Assembly (NCBI RefSeq): GCF_010723575.1
Contig: NZ_BLKZ01000001.1
Coordinates: forward strand, 558,001 to 622,000
Origin: Mycobacterium bourgelatii
Lineage (GTDB): Bacteria; Actinomycetota; Actinomycetes; Mycobacteriales; Mycobacteriaceae
Length of the DNA stretch: 64,000 bases
Direction: 5' to 3'
Position 1 is the first letter of the stretch. Each line of letters begins with the position of its first letter. Below, piece after piece: positions 44,430-61,042 of the stretch. A program made the translations under genes and the position numbers. The notes below the pieces were generated by a model, which did not search any database, was not told where the DNA came from, and worked only from the letters and a program-made list of their open reading frames with translations.

Positions 44430-45956
44430 ATGACGGCGATGCGAACGATCGAATCCCGGAATCCGTACCTCGAGGATTTCCTGGCGCCGGTCAAGGCCGA
44501 AGTCACCGCGACGGACCTGCGGGTCACCGGCCGCATCCCGGAACGCCTCGATGGGCGTTACCTTCGCAACGGACCGAACCCGGCCGCCGAAGTGGACCCG
44601 GCCATCTACCACTGGTTCAGCGGTGATGCGATGGTGCACGGCGTCGCACTGCGCGACGGAAAGGCCCTCTGGTACCGCAACCGCTGGGTGCGCACCCCAC
44701 CCGTGTGCAAGGCCTTGGGCGAGGCGGCGCCACGGGGCCTCGACCCGCGCGCCGGAATGCTTTCGGTAGGCCCCAACACCAACGCGCTGACCCACGCCGG
44801 CAAGACACTGGCGCTGGTGGAGGGCGGCGGAGCCAACTACGAGTTGACCGACGAACTGGACACTGTCGGGCCGTGTGACTTCGACGGCACGTTGTTCGGC
44901 GGCTTCACCGCGCACCCGCACCGTGACCCGAAGACCGGCGAGCTACACGCGGTGTCGTACTCCTTCCTGCGCGGTCGTACCGTGCAGTACTCGGTGATCG
45001 ACGCGCAGGGGCGGGCGCGGCGGACCGTAGACATCGCGGTGAGCGGGTCGCCGATGATGCACGACTTCTCCCTGACCGACAAGTACGTCGTGATCTACGA
45101 CCTTCCGGTGACCTTCGACCCCATTCAGATTTCGCCGGTCAAGGTGCCGCGCCGGCTGAATGCGCCGGCCCGACTGGTGCTGCAGTCCGTCCTCGGTCGC
45201 GTCCGGGTTCCCAATCCGATCAGCGCCGTGGTCAACCGCAATCCGCAGCCCATTCAGACCATGCCCTACCTGTGGAACGACGACTACCCGGCGCGCATCG
45301 GGGTGATGCCGCGCGACGGCGGCAACAAAGACGTCCGGTGGTTCAACATCGACCCTTGCTACGTGTTCCACCCGCTGAACGCCTATTCGGAGGTGCGCGA
45401 GGAGGGTGAAGTGCTGGTGCTCGACGTCGTTCGTTACTCACGGATGTTCCAGCGCGACCTGCGCGGGCCGGGCGACACCAAGCCCGCGCTGGACCGCTGG
45501 ACGGTGAACCTGACCACCGGCGTGGTGAAGACCGAACGGCGTGACGACCGGTCGCAGGAATTCCCCCGGATCAACGAAAGCCTGCTGGGTGCCAAACACC
45601 GCTACGGCTATGCGCTGGGTTTCGACGGCGGCTACCTCACCGCCGGGGAGTCCCTCATGACCACGACTTTGTACAAGCACGACTACCAGACCGGGTCGAG
45701 CGAGGTGGCCGCGCTAGATCCCGACCTTCTGATCGGCGAGATGTCATTCGTGCCCAACCCGTCGGCATCGGCAAACGGGGACGCGGCAGGCTCCGCCGAA
45801 GACGACGGCGTCCTGATGGGCTTCGGCTACCACCGCGGTCGCGACGAGGGGCAACTGGTGCTCCTGGACGCCCAGACGCTCGAATCGGTAGCGACCGTGC
45901 ATTTGCCGCAACGCGTGCCGATGGGCTTCCACGGGAACTGGGCTCCGACTGCCTGA
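44430..45956 (+). CDS. Carotenoid cleavage dioxygenase family protein (Rv0654-like)
   Basis: The 508-aa protein belongs to the retinal pigment/carotenoid oxygenase family: GRYLRNGPNPA near residue 40, and the iron-ligand histidines in FTAHPHRDPKTGEL, GSPMMHDFSLTDKYV, CYVFHPLNAYSE and the C-terminal MGFHGNWAP. M. tuberculosis Rv0654 (501 aa as I recall) cleaves carotenoids and related polyenes. The gene follows directly on the dyad with GGAG upstream and may be repressed by the divergent TetR protein. Confidence 0.92.
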   Translation: MTAMRTIESRNPYLEDFLAPVKAEVTATDLRVTGRIPERLDGRYLRNGPNPAAEVDPAIYHWFSGDAMVHGVALRDGKALWYRNRWVRTPPVCKALGEAAPRGLDPRAGMLSVGPNTNALTHAGKTLALVEGGGANYELTDELDTVGPCDFDGTLFGGFTAHPHRDPKTGELHAVSYSFLRGRTVQYSVIDAQGRARRTVDIAVSGSPMMHDFSLTDKYVVIYDLPVTFDPIQISPVKVPRRLNAPARLVLQSVLGRVRVPNPISAVVNRNPQPIQTMPYLWNDDYPARIGVMPRDGGNKDVRWFNIDPCYVFHPLNAYSEVREEGEVLVLDVVRYSRMFQRDLRGPGDTKPALDRWTVNLTTGVVKTERRDDRSQEFPRINESLLGAKHRYGYALGFDGGYLTAGESLMTTTLYKHDYQTGSSEVAALDPDLLIGEMSFVPNPSASANGDAAGSAEDDGVLMGFGYHRGRDEGQLVLLDAQTLESVATVHLPQRVPMGFHGNWAPTA

Positions 45957-46083
45957 GGAACTCCACAAGGCGCGGTCCGAAGATTGTTACCTTCCCAACC
46001 TGATGCGCCGCCCCGCGGGTGCGCTACAGTGACTCAAGCCACAGGGGCAGGTGGCCGGTTCGCGCGCGACGGAAGGATTTCCC

Positions 46084-47088
46084 ATGGGCGTCAGCATCCA
46101 GGTGAACGGACTCACGAAGTCCTTTGGGTCCTCGAGGATTTGGGAAGACGTCACGCTCGAAATCCCCGCCGGGGAGGTCAGTGTGTTGCTGGGCCCGTCG
46201 GGTACTGGCAAGTCGGTGTTCTTGAAGTCGTTGATCGGTTTGCTGCGGCCGGAGCGCGGCTCGATCATCATCGACGGCACCGACATCATCGAATGTTCGG
46301 CCAAGGAGCTGTACGAGATCCGCACGCTGTTCGGCGTGCTGTTCCAGGACGGCGCGCTGTTCGGCTCGATGAACCTCTACGACAACACGGCGTTCCCGCT
46401 GCGCGAGCACACCAAGAAGAAGGAAAGCGAAATCCGTGACATCGTCATGGAGAAGCTGCAGATGGTGGGTCTGGGCGGCGACGAGAAGAAGTTCCCGGGT
46501 GAGATCTCCGGTGGTATGCGCAAGCGTGCCGGTCTCGCTCGTGCGCTGGTGCTGGACCCGCAGATCATCCTCTGCGACGAGCCGGACTCCGGTCTGGACC
46601 CGGTGCGTACGGCCTACCTGAGCCAGCTGATCATGGACATCAACGCGCAGATCGACGCGACCATCCTGATCGTCACGCACAACATCAACATCGCCCGCAC
46701 CGTGCCGGACAACATGGGCATGTTGTTCCGCAAGCACCTGGTCATGTTCGGGCCGCGTGAAGTGCTGCTGACCAGCGACGAGCCGGTGGTGCGTCAGTTC
46801 CTCAACGGCCGCCGTATCGGGCCGATCGGTATGTCCGAGGAAAAGGACGAGGCCACCATGGCCGAGGAGCAGGCCATGATCGACGCCGGCCAGCACGCGG
46901 GCGGTGTCGAGGACATCGTGGGCGTGCCACCGCAGATCCAGGCGACGCCGGGCATGCCCGAGCGCAAGGCCGTCGCCCGTCGCCAGGCCCGCGTTCGCGC
47001 CATGCTGCACACCCTGCCCCCGAAGGCGCAGAAGGCGATCCTCGACGACCTCGAGGGCACGCACAAGTACTCGTCGAGCGACTACTAA
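46084..47088 (+). CDS. mkl: ABC transporter ATP-binding protein Mkl (MceG-like)
   Basis: The 334-aa ATPase starts MGVSIQVNGLTKSFGSSRIW; GGAAGG sets the ATG at 46084, though a GTG at 46051 would give 345 aa. Walker A GPSGTGKS, signature ISGGMRKR, Walker B ILCDEPDSGLD and the H-loop VTHN are intact. A C-terminal regulatory domain of about 80 aa follows. Mkl (MceG) is the shared ATPase of the Mce lipid importers (cholesterol, fatty acids) in mycobacteria. Here rpoB follows directly, without the vapBC block that I recall in M. tuberculosis. Confidence 0.94.
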   Translation: MGVSIQVNGLTKSFGSSRIWEDVTLEIPAGEVSVLLGPSGTGKSVFLKSLIGLLRPERGSIIIDGTDIIECSAKELYEIRTLFGVLFQDGALFGSMNLYDNTAFPLREHTKKKESEIRDIVMEKLQMVGLGGDEKKFPGEISGGMRKRAGLARALVLDPQIILCDEPDSGLDPVRTAYLSQLIMDINAQIDATILIVTHNINIARTVPDNMGMLFRKHLVMFGPREVLLTSDEPVVRQFLNGRRIGPIGMSEEKDEATMAEEQAMIDAGQHAGGVEDIVGVPPQIQATPGMPERKAVARRQARVRAMLHTLPPKAQKAILDDLEGTHKYSSSDY

Positions 47089-47112
47089 AAACCCGTCCAG
47101 CGCCCACCCTCG

Positions 47113-47133
47113 AGACGCGTGATTTGCGCGTCT
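47113..47133 (+). terminator. Possible terminator after mkl
   Basis: A 7-bp stem AGACGCG/CGCGTCT with loop TGATTTG, followed by a short TG-rich tail. No long U tract. Confidence 0.45.
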
Positions 47134-47616
47134 TGTCAGCGTGCGCCGGTGGTCTCGCTCACGCAGATCCGTGCCTCTTGCAGGGCCCTCACCGGCGAAC
47201 TTTCAAGAAAACTCGGCGTAACTCGCCGCTTGTTCCTCTTGACGACGAGCCGTAAACGGGTCAATCTGTTGGGCAGCATGTGTAGGCGGGAAGATCGAGA
47301 AGCCAGCCAGCGTCGGTCCCCGTACACGGCTACTTGTGGTGGGCAGTTGAGGAATGCGCGCGTCTCCGCTATTGTTGGACGTTGCGCTGGCTGCTTCCTG
47401 CCCACCTCACCCGCCACTTGACACCGTGGTCTTAGTCTGAGCCCAGTTTCCGGCTCAGCTAGTTAGTCGCGTGCGTGAGATCTGGGGAGATCGTTCGCCA
47501 GCCGAACCGACACAATTATTCTGCGGCGAACAGGCCCGATAGGCACCGGTACACCGGCTCTATCCCGGCTCCTCCTGGGCTTCGCGTCGTCGCACGAGGT
47601 GCTGGAAGGACGCATC
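47134..47616 (+). promoter_or_regulatory. rpoB upstream region with core promoter at 47347-47375
   Basis: About 480 bp without a gene. TTGAGG (47347-47352) and TATTGT (47370-47375) are spaced by 17 bp, within a CCGCTATTGTTGG context shared with rplJ. The transcript would have a leader of about 230 nt. A TTGACA at 47418 lacks a matching -10. I see no small ORF with a site. Confidence 0.6.
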
Positions 47617-51120
<3,504 letters not shown>

Positions 51121-51175
51121 TCCTCTTTGGAACTAGCTGGACAGTTACTAAACCCGCAAGGGGAAAGGGAGTTAC

Positions 51176-55126
<3,951 letters not shown>

Positions 55127-55143
55127 TCACTTCGCGATTCACG

Positions 55144-55181
55144 ACGAAAAAGCCCCGGGCGACCGCCCGGGGCTTTTTCGT
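55144..55181 (+). terminator. Strong terminator after rpoC
   Basis: An 18-bp perfect stem (ACGAAAAAGCCCCGGGCG with its reverse complement) around a 2-nt loop. The stem has an A tract on one side and a T tract on the other, so it can act on both strands. Confidence 0.93.
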
Positions 55182-55189
55182 GCGGCTTC

Positions 55190-55510
55190 GTGTGTCGGCT
55201 TCGGGTGCGTCGAGCGTCACGCTGGCGCGACGTTGGGGTGCGACGGCCACGCTGGCGTGACGCTCGCGGTGGTGGCGTCGGCGAGGTTTCTGGTGTGTCG
55301 GCTTCGGGTGCGTCGAGCGTCACGTTGGCGCGACGTTGGGGTGCGACGGCCACGCTGGCGTGACGCTCGCGGTGGTGGGGCCGCCGTCGGCGAAGGTTTC
55401 TCGTGTGCGGGCTTCGGGTGCGCCGAGCGTCACGCTGGCGCGACGTTGGGGTGCGACGGCCACGCTGGCGTGACGCTCGCGGTGGTGGGGTCGGCGTCGG
55501 CTTCTGGTGT
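55190..55510. repeat. Three tandem units of about 103-110 bp downstream of rpoC
   Basis: Three copies with GGCTTCGGGTGCG, CGAGCGTCACG, TTGGCGCGACGTTGGGGTG or the CTGGCG variant, and GACGCTCGCGGTGGTGG. The GGCTTCGGG box is at 55197, 55300 and 55410, giving periods of 103 and 110 bp. Copies 2 and 3 differ from copy 1 in a short indel. The array lies between the rpoC terminator and the end gene. Confidence 0.9.
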
Positions 55511-55561
55511 TGGGACCGCGGCCGGCGGCAACCGATCCGGTGACTCACTACACTGGCCAGC

Positions 55562-56317
55562 GTGCTGATAGGTTCCCACGTCCGTTCAGATGACCCTCTG
55601 GCCGCAGCCCAGGCCGACGGCGCCGACGTGGTGCAGTTCTTCCTTGGCAACCCCCAGAGCTGGAAGAAGCCCAAGCCGCGGGAGGACGCTGACACGCTGC
55701 GCGCCTCGACCGTGCCGCTGTACGTCCACGCGCCGTACCTGATCAACGTGGCATCGGCCAACAACCGCATTCGCATCCCGTCACGAAAGATCCTGCAGGA
55801 CACCTGCGACGCCGCCGCGGAGATCAACGCCACCGCGGTGATCGTGCACGGTGGCCACGCCGACGACAACGACATGGAGGCCGGCTTCGAGCGCTGGGTC
55901 AAGGCGCTGAAGTACCTCGAGACCGACGTGCAGGTGTATCTGGAGAACACCGCGGGTGGCGATCACGCGATGGCGCGCTACTTCGACACCATCGGCAGAC
56001 TGTGGGACCACATCGGCGGCACCGGGATCGGTTTCTGCCTCGACACCTGCCACGCATGGGCGGCTGGGGAGGAACTGGTTGACGCCGTCGAAAGGATCAA
56101 GGCGCTGACCGGCCGCATTGACCTCGTGCACTGCAACGACTCGCGGGACGCCGCCGGCTCCGGCGCCGACCGTCACGCCAATTTCGGCACCGGCAACATC
56201 GATCCCGACCTGCTGGTGGCCGTGGTGAAGGCTGCCGACGCACCGGTCATCTGCGAGACCGCCGACGAAGGCCGCAAGGACGACATCGCTTTCCTGCGGG
56301 AACACACCGCGAGCTGA
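55562..56317 (+). CDS. end: Endonuclease IV (AP endonuclease)
   Basis: The 251-aa protein is Nfo-type endonuclease IV (Rv0670, end). It has the zinc-ligand segments VHAPYLINVAS, HGGHADDND, ENTAGG, LDTCHAWAAG, HCNDSRD and HANFG, and CETADEGRKDDI near the end. It cleaves DNA at abasic sites in base excision repair. GTG start. I see no gene for Rv0669c or lpqP beside it, unlike M. tuberculosis. Confidence 0.95.
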   Translation: MLIGSHVRSDDPLAAAQADGADVVQFFLGNPQSWKKPKPREDADTLRASTVPLYVHAPYLINVASANNRIRIPSRKILQDTCDAAAEINATAVIVHGGHADDNDMEAGFERWVKALKYLETDVQVYLENTAGGDHAMARYFDTIGRLWDHIGGTGIGFCLDTCHAWAAGEELVDAVERIKALTGRIDLVHCNDSRDAAGSGADRHANFGTGNIDPDLLVAVVKAADAPVICETADEGRKDDIAFLREHTAS

Positions 56318-56376
56318 TCGCCGAGCGACTATTACACCTCTTTGTTCGGTTGTCGAAAAAATGTAACATTGACCGT

Positions 56377-58005
56377 ATGCCAGATACGCACGTCGTCGTC
56401 AACCAGGTCCCAACGCTAGAGAACTACAACCCCGCGTCGTTTCCCGTGCTCACCGAGGCGCTGATTCGGGAGGGCGGTCAATGGGGTCTGGACGAGGTCA
56501 ACGAGGTAGGGGTGCTCTCGGGGTCCGCCCAGGCCATCCGGTGGAGTGAGCTAGCGGATCGCAACCGGCCCATCCTGCACACCCACGACCGTTACGGCCA
56601 CCGTGTCGACGAGGTCGAATACGACCCCGCGTACCACGAGTTGATGAACGCGGCAATCACCCATGGACTGCACGCCGCTCCATGGGCCGACGACCGCCTG
56701 GGCAGCCACGTGGTGCGCGCCGCGAAGATGTCGGCCTGGAACTGCGAACCGGGCCACGTGTGTCCGATCTCGATGACGTATGCCGTGGTGCCGGCGTTGC
56801 GATACAACCCCGAGCTTGCCGCGATTTACGAGCCCTTGCTGACCAATCGGCAGTACGACCCGGAGCTCAAGCTTGCGGTGAACAAGCGGGGGATCACCGC
56901 GGGCATGTCGATGACAGAGAAGCAGGGTGGTTCCGACGTGCGTGCCGGCACCACCCAGGCCACCCCGAACTCCGACGGCACCTACAGCCTCACGGGCCAC
57001 AAGTGGTTCACATCCGCACCCATGTGTGACATCTTCCTGGTGCTGGCGCAAGCCCCAAATGGTTTGTCCTGCTTCATGTTGCCGCGGATACTTCCCGACG
57101 GCACCCGTAACCGCATGTTCCTGCAGCGACTCAAGGACAAGCTCGGCAACCACGCCAATGCGTCCAGTGAGGTCGAATACGACGGTGCGACAGCGTGGTT
57201 GGTGGGCGAAGAGGGTCGTGGTGTGCCGACCATCATCGAGATGGTCAACCTGACGCGTCTCGACTGCACGCTGGGCAGCGCCACCAGTATGCGCACCGGC
57301 CTGACCCGGGCCATTCACCACGCCCAGCATCGAAAGGCATTCGGCGCCTATCTCATTGACCAGCCCCTGATGCGCAATGTGCTCGCGGACCTGGCGGTGG
57401 AGGCGGAGGCCGCGACCATCGTCGCCATGCGGATGGCCGGGGCCACCGACCGCGCGGTGCGTGGCGACCAACGAGAGGCGCTGCTGCGTCGTATCGGCCT
57501 GGCGGCCAGCAAGTACTGGGTGTGCAAGCGGTCCACCCCGCACGCCGCCGAAGCCCTGGAATGCTTGGGCGGCAACGGGTATGTCGAAGACTCGGGAATG
57601 CCGCGGCTGTATCGCGAGGCACCGCTGATGGGAATCTGGGAGGGGTCGGGCAACGTCAGCGCGCTGGATACGTTGCGTGCCATGGCAACTCGACCCGAGT
57701 GTGTGGAAGTGTTGTTCGAGGAACTGGCCGGCAGTGCCGGCCAGGACGCTCGCCTGGACCGACACGTCGAGCAACTGCGGCCGCAACTGGAGGACCTGGA
57801 AACCATCCAGTACCGGGCGCGCAAGGTCGCCGAGGACATCTGCCTGGCGTTGCAGGGATCGCTGCTGGTGCGTCACGGTCATCCCGCCGTCGCCGAGGCG
57901 TTCCTGGCCAGCCGGCTCGGCGGGCAGTGGGGCGGCGCGTTCGGCACCTTGCCAACGGGGTTGGACCTCGCGCCCATTCTCGAGCGCGCCCTGGTCAAGG
58001 GCTGA
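56377..58005 (+). CDS. fadE8: Acyl-CoA dehydrogenase family protein
   Basis: The 542-aa flavoprotein equals M. tuberculosis FadE8 in length. It starts MPDTHVVVNQVPTLENYNPA, shares MSMTEKQGGSDVRAGTT (FAD and substrate region), YSLTGHKWFTSAP, and ends with GNGYVEDSGMPRLYREAPLMGIWEGSGNV, which is typical of the AidB/FadE8 class. It likely oxidises an acyl-CoA or acts in alkylation protection; substrate unknown. It leads the fadE8-echA4-paaX-echA5 series. Confidence 0.94.
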   Translation: MPDTHVVVNQVPTLENYNPASFPVLTEALIREGGQWGLDEVNEVGVLSGSAQAIRWSELADRNRPILHTHDRYGHRVDEVEYDPAYHELMNAAITHGLHAAPWADDRLGSHVVRAAKMSAWNCEPGHVCPISMTYAVVPALRYNPELAAIYEPLLTNRQYDPELKLAVNKRGITAGMSMTEKQGGSDVRAGTTQATPNSDGTYSLTGHKWFTSAPMCDIFLVLAQAPNGLSCFMLPRILPDGTRNRMFLQRLKDKLGNHANASSEVEYDGATAWLVGEEGRGVPTIIEMVNLTRLDCTLGSATSMRTGLTRAIHHAQHRKAFGAYLIDQPLMRNVLADLAVEAEAATIVAMRMAGATDRAVRGDQREALLRRIGLAASKYWVCKRSTPHAAEALECLGGNGYVEDSGMPRLYREAPLMGIWEGSGNVSALDTLRAMATRPECVEVLFEELAGSAGQDARLDRHVEQLRPQLEDLETIQYRARKVAEDICLALQGSLLVRHGHPAVAEAFLASRLGGQWGGAFGTLPTGLDLAPILERALVKG

Positions 58006-58060
58006 GCCTCAGAATGGCCGCCGACGATGCAGAGCGAAGCGATGAAAAGGAGCGGCGCGG

Positions 58061-58999
58061 ATGACCCACGCGATCAGGAAGGTCGATTTCGACAACCTGA
58101 AGACGATGACCTACGAGGTCACCGATCGGGTCGCGCGCATCACCTTTAACCGCCCGGAGAAGGGCAACGCGATCATCGCCGATACCCCGCTGGAACTCTC
58201 GGCGTTGGTGGAGCGGGCCGACCTCGACCCCAACGTGCACGTCATTCTGGTGTCCGGTCGCGGCGAGGGCTTCTGTGCGGGCTTCGATCTGTCCGCCTAC
58301 GCCGACGGCACCGGATCATCGGGCGGCACGGGCGCTTATCAGGGCACGGTGCTCGACGGCAAGACGCAAGGCATCAACCATCTGCCCAACCAGCCCTGGG
58401 ATCCGATGATCGATTACCAGATGATGAGCCGGTTCGTGCGCGGCTTCTCCAGCCTGATGCACGCCGACAAGCCGACGGTGGTCAAGATCCACGGGTACTG
58501 CGTGGCCGGCGGCACCGACATCGCCCTGCACGCCGATCAGGTGATCGCCGCCGCGGACGCCAAGATCGGCTATCCGCCTACCCGAGTGTGGGGAGTGCCC
58601 GCCGCGGGTCTTTGGGCGCATCGGCTCGGCGACCAGCGCGCGAAAAGGCTGCTGTTCACCGGTGATTGCATCACCGGCGCCCAGGCCGCCGAGTGGGGAC
58701 TCGCGGTCGAGGCGCCGGATCCCGAAGACCTCGACGAGCGTACCGAGCGACTCGTACGGCGAATCGCGGCACTGCCGGTCAATCAGCTGATCATGACCAA
58801 GCTGGCGCTGAATTCCGCCCTGCTGCAACAGGGTGTGGCCACCAGCAGGATGGTCAGCACCGTCTTCGACGGCATCGCGAGGCACACGCCCGAGGGACAT
58901 GCCTTTGTCGCCGACGCGGTAGAGCACGGCTTCCGCGAGGCGGTCAAGCATCGTGACGAGCCGTTCGGCGACTACGGACGTCGAGCTTCCCAGGTCTGA
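58061..58999 (+). CDS. echA4: Enoyl-CoA hydratase
   Basis: The 312-aa crotonase-fold protein equals EchA4 (Rv0673) in length. The active-site segments are GFCAGFDLSAYADG and KIHGYCVAGGTDIALHADQV. The expected glutamates are not clearly placed, so whether it is a hydratase or other crotonase enzyme is open. The ATG at 58061 is preceded by GAAAAGGAGCGG. It ends just before the PaaX-like gene. Confidence 0.94.
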   Translation: MTHAIRKVDFDNLKTMTYEVTDRVARITFNRPEKGNAIIADTPLELSALVERADLDPNVHVILVSGRGEGFCAGFDLSAYADGTGSSGGTGAYQGTVLDGKTQGINHLPNQPWDPMIDYQMMSRFVRGFSSLMHADKPTVVKIHGYCVAGGTDIALHADQVIAAADAKIGYPPTRVWGVPAAGLWAHRLGDQRAKRLLFTGDCITGAQAAEWGLAVEAPDPEDLDERTERLVRRIAALPVNQLIMTKLALNSALLQQGVATSRMVSTVFDGIARHTPEGHAFVADAVEHGFREAVKHRDEPFGDYGRRASQV

Positions 59000-59012
59000 C
59001 GTAATGCCGAAC

Positions 59013-59744
59013 ATGACGGCCCGTTCGGTGGTGCTCAGCGTGCTGCTGGGCGCCCATCCGGCCTGGGCCACCGCGAGCGAATTGATCAGGTTGACAGCGG
59101 ATTTCGGCATCAAGGAAACGACGCTGCGGGTCGCTCTCACCCGCATGGTCAGCGCGGGCGACCTGATTCGGTCGGCCGACGGGTATCGGCTTTCGGATCG
59201 GCTGCTGGCTCGTCAGCGGCGCCAGGACGAGGCCATGCACCCGCCGATTCGGGCCTGGCGCGGGTCCTGGCACATCCTCATCGTGACCAGCGTCGGCACC
59301 GACGCCCGCACCCGCGCGGCATTACGAACTACCATGCAGGCCAAGCGATTCGGTGAGCTTCGCGAGGGTGTATGGATGCGGCCGGATAATCTTGATCTGG
59401 AGCTCGGGCCGGAGATTACTGCTCGGGCCCGGCTGCTGAAGGCGCGCGACGATGCTCCCGCCGAGCTGGCCGGGCAGCTGTGGGATCTACCCGCGTGGGC
59501 CGATGTCGGCACCCGGTTGCTGGACGAGATGGCCCAGGGCGCAGACATTCCCGCGCGATTCGTGGTGGCCGCCGCGATGGTGCGTCACCTGCTGACCGAC
59601 CCGATGCTGCCGGACGAGCTGCTGCCCGCTGACTGGCCGGGTGCGCGGCTGCGCGAGGCATACCACGACTTCGCCACTGAACTGGCGGAACGGCGTGGCT
59701 TAACGGAAACGTCCGACACGATCCAACTCCAGGAGGTGCCATGA
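59013..59744 (+). CDS. PaaX-like transcriptional regulator (Rv0674-like)
   Basis: The 243-aa protein starts MTARSVVLSVLLGAHPAWAT (an ATG at 59004 adds three residues). It has a winged-helix N-terminal domain (SELIRLTADFGIKETTLRVALTRMVSAGDL) and a PaaX C-terminal domain with RFGELREGVWMRPDNLD. PaaX-type repressors sense aryl- or acyl-CoA. It overlaps echA5 by ATGA. It probably controls the fadE8-echA4-echA5 genes, which is inference. Confidence 0.9.
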   Translation: MTARSVVLSVLLGAHPAWATASELIRLTADFGIKETTLRVALTRMVSAGDLIRSADGYRLSDRLLARQRRQDEAMHPPIRAWRGSWHILIVTSVGTDARTRAALRTTMQAKRFGELREGVWMRPDNLDLELGPEITARARLLKARDDAPAELAGQLWDLPAWADVGTRLLDEMAQGADIPARFVVAAAMVRHLLTDPMLPDELLPADWPGARLREAYHDFATELAERRGLTETSDTIQLQEVP

Positions 59745-60514
59745 GTGATCTGGTGCGTGTGCAGCGCAACGGCCCGGTGACCACCGTGATCATCAACCGG
59801 CCGGCGGCGCGCAACGCGGTGAACGGTCCCACGGCCACAGCGTTGTACGCGGCATTCAGCGAATTCGACCGTGACGAAGCGGCTTCGGTGGCGGTGCTGT
59901 GCGGCGAAGGCGGAACGTTCTGTGCGGGAGCCGATTTGAAGGCCATCGGCACACCCGAGACCAACGCCACGCACCGAACGGGACCCGGCCCCATGGGCCC
60001 GACGCGAATGATCCTGTCGAAGCCCGTGATCGCCGCGGTGAGCGGCTACGCCGTCGCGGGCGGTCTGGAACTGGCGCTGTGGTGCGATCTGCGGGTGGCC
60101 GAGGAGGATGCCGTCTTCGGGGTCTTCTGCCGGCGCTGGGGCGTCCCGCTGATCGACGGCGGCACTGTGCGCCTGCCTCGCCTGATCGGCCACAGCCGGG
60201 CAATGGACATGATCCTCACCGGCCGGCCAGTGAAGGCCGACGAGGCGCTGGCGATGGGCTTGGCCAATCGGGTCGTGCCCAAAGGCCAAGCGCGGCAAGC
60301 GGCCGAGGAATTGGCGGCCGAACTGGCGGCACTTCCGCAGCAGTGCATGCGCTCGGATCGGCTGTCGGTGCTCAAGCAGTGGGGCCTGTCGGAGTCGGCC
60401 GCACTCGACGTCGAGTTCGCCAGTTTGTCCCGTTCGGCGGGTGAAGCGGTGGAGGGCGCCGGACGGTTCGCCGCGGGCGCCGGCCGGCATGGCGCTCCAA
60501 CCGGGCGGGGTTAG
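59741..60514 (+). CDS. echA5: Enoyl-CoA hydratase
   Basis: The 257-aa crotonase-fold protein is close to EchA5 (263 aa as I recall). It has NRPAARNAVNG, the oxyanion segment GGTFCAGADLKAIG, and SGYAVAGGLELALWCDLRVAEEDAVFG with conserved Glu positions. The ATG overlaps the PaaX-like gene stop. It ends 11 bp before the convergent DUF3060-type gene at 60526; in M. tuberculosis mmpL5-mmpS5 lie at this point. Confidence 0.94.
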   Translation: MSDLVRVQRNGPVTTVIINRPAARNAVNGPTATALYAAFSEFDRDEAASVAVLCGEGGTFCAGADLKAIGTPETNATHRTGPGPMGPTRMILSKPVIAAVSGYAVAGGLELALWCDLRVAEEDAVFGVFCRRWGVPLIDGGTVRLPRLIGHSRAMDMILTGRPVKADEALAMGLANRVVPKGQARQAAEELAAELAALPQQCMRSDRLSVLKQWGLSESAALDVEFASLSRSAGEAVEGAGRFAAGAGRHGAPTGRG

Positions 60515-60525
60515 CCCGCGCCCGT

Positions 60526-61026
60526 TCAGCCGCCCTTGGTCACGGTGTTGTCGGGGCCAAGCTCGTCGACCTTCGGATCGCCCTCTTTGTAGGTGATGGT
60601 GTTGCTCATTCCCAGCACTCTGATCCGGGTGTTGACCTTATCGATGGTGATCTTGTTGTTGTTGCCGCCGACGTTCACCGTCTCGCACGTGCCGGTGACG
60701 GTCAGCGTGTTGTCCCACCCGGTCACATTCAAGGACTTGCCCTCTTCGCACGAAATGGTGGCGGTCTGCCCCGTCTGTACGTAAACCACCTCGTCCCCTA
60801 CCGATACCGAGGTGCTCAGGCTAGGCCCGCCGCCGCCAGTGGTCGTCTCCGTCGCACCGCTCGTCGACGTGGATGCGGTCGTTTTCGTGGTGCTGCTGGT
60901 GGTACCACCGCCCGGCGGGCTGGCCGTCCCACTGCAGGCCACCAGACCGAACGCAGCGGCGATCGCGGCCGCTGCCACAGCCGGCGCGACCCGTCGTGTC
61001 GTGGGGACAATGCCATGAACGCGCAT
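60526..61026 (-). CDS. DUF3060-type putative lipoprotein (Rv0679c-like)
   Basis: The 166-aa protein has an N-terminal signal peptide with lipobox (AAFGLVACSG), so it would be lipid-anchored. After a Thr/Ser-rich linker (GGTTSSTTKTT) comes the DUF3060 region of repeated beta strands: DNTLTVTGTCETVNVGGNNNK, ITIDKVNTRIRVLGMSNTI. This pattern suggests a right-handed beta-helix with metal or carbohydrate binding. It is paired with 61043. Confidence 0.88.
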   Translation of the reverse strand: MRVHGIVPTTRRVAPAVAAAAIAAAFGLVACSGTASPPGGGTTSSTTKTTASTSTSGATETTTGGGGPSLSTSVSVGDEVVYVQTGQTATISCEEGKSLNVTGWDNTLTVTGTCETVNVGGNNNKITIDKVNTRIRVLGMSNTITYKEGDPKVDELGPDNTVTKGG

Positions 61027-61042
61027 GATTCCTCGATTCGTC

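Noticed and set aside
47418..47423. TTGACA as a second rpoB promoter
   Set aside because: No acceptable -10 at 16-19 bp downstream; only the TTGAGG/TATTGT pair is supported.
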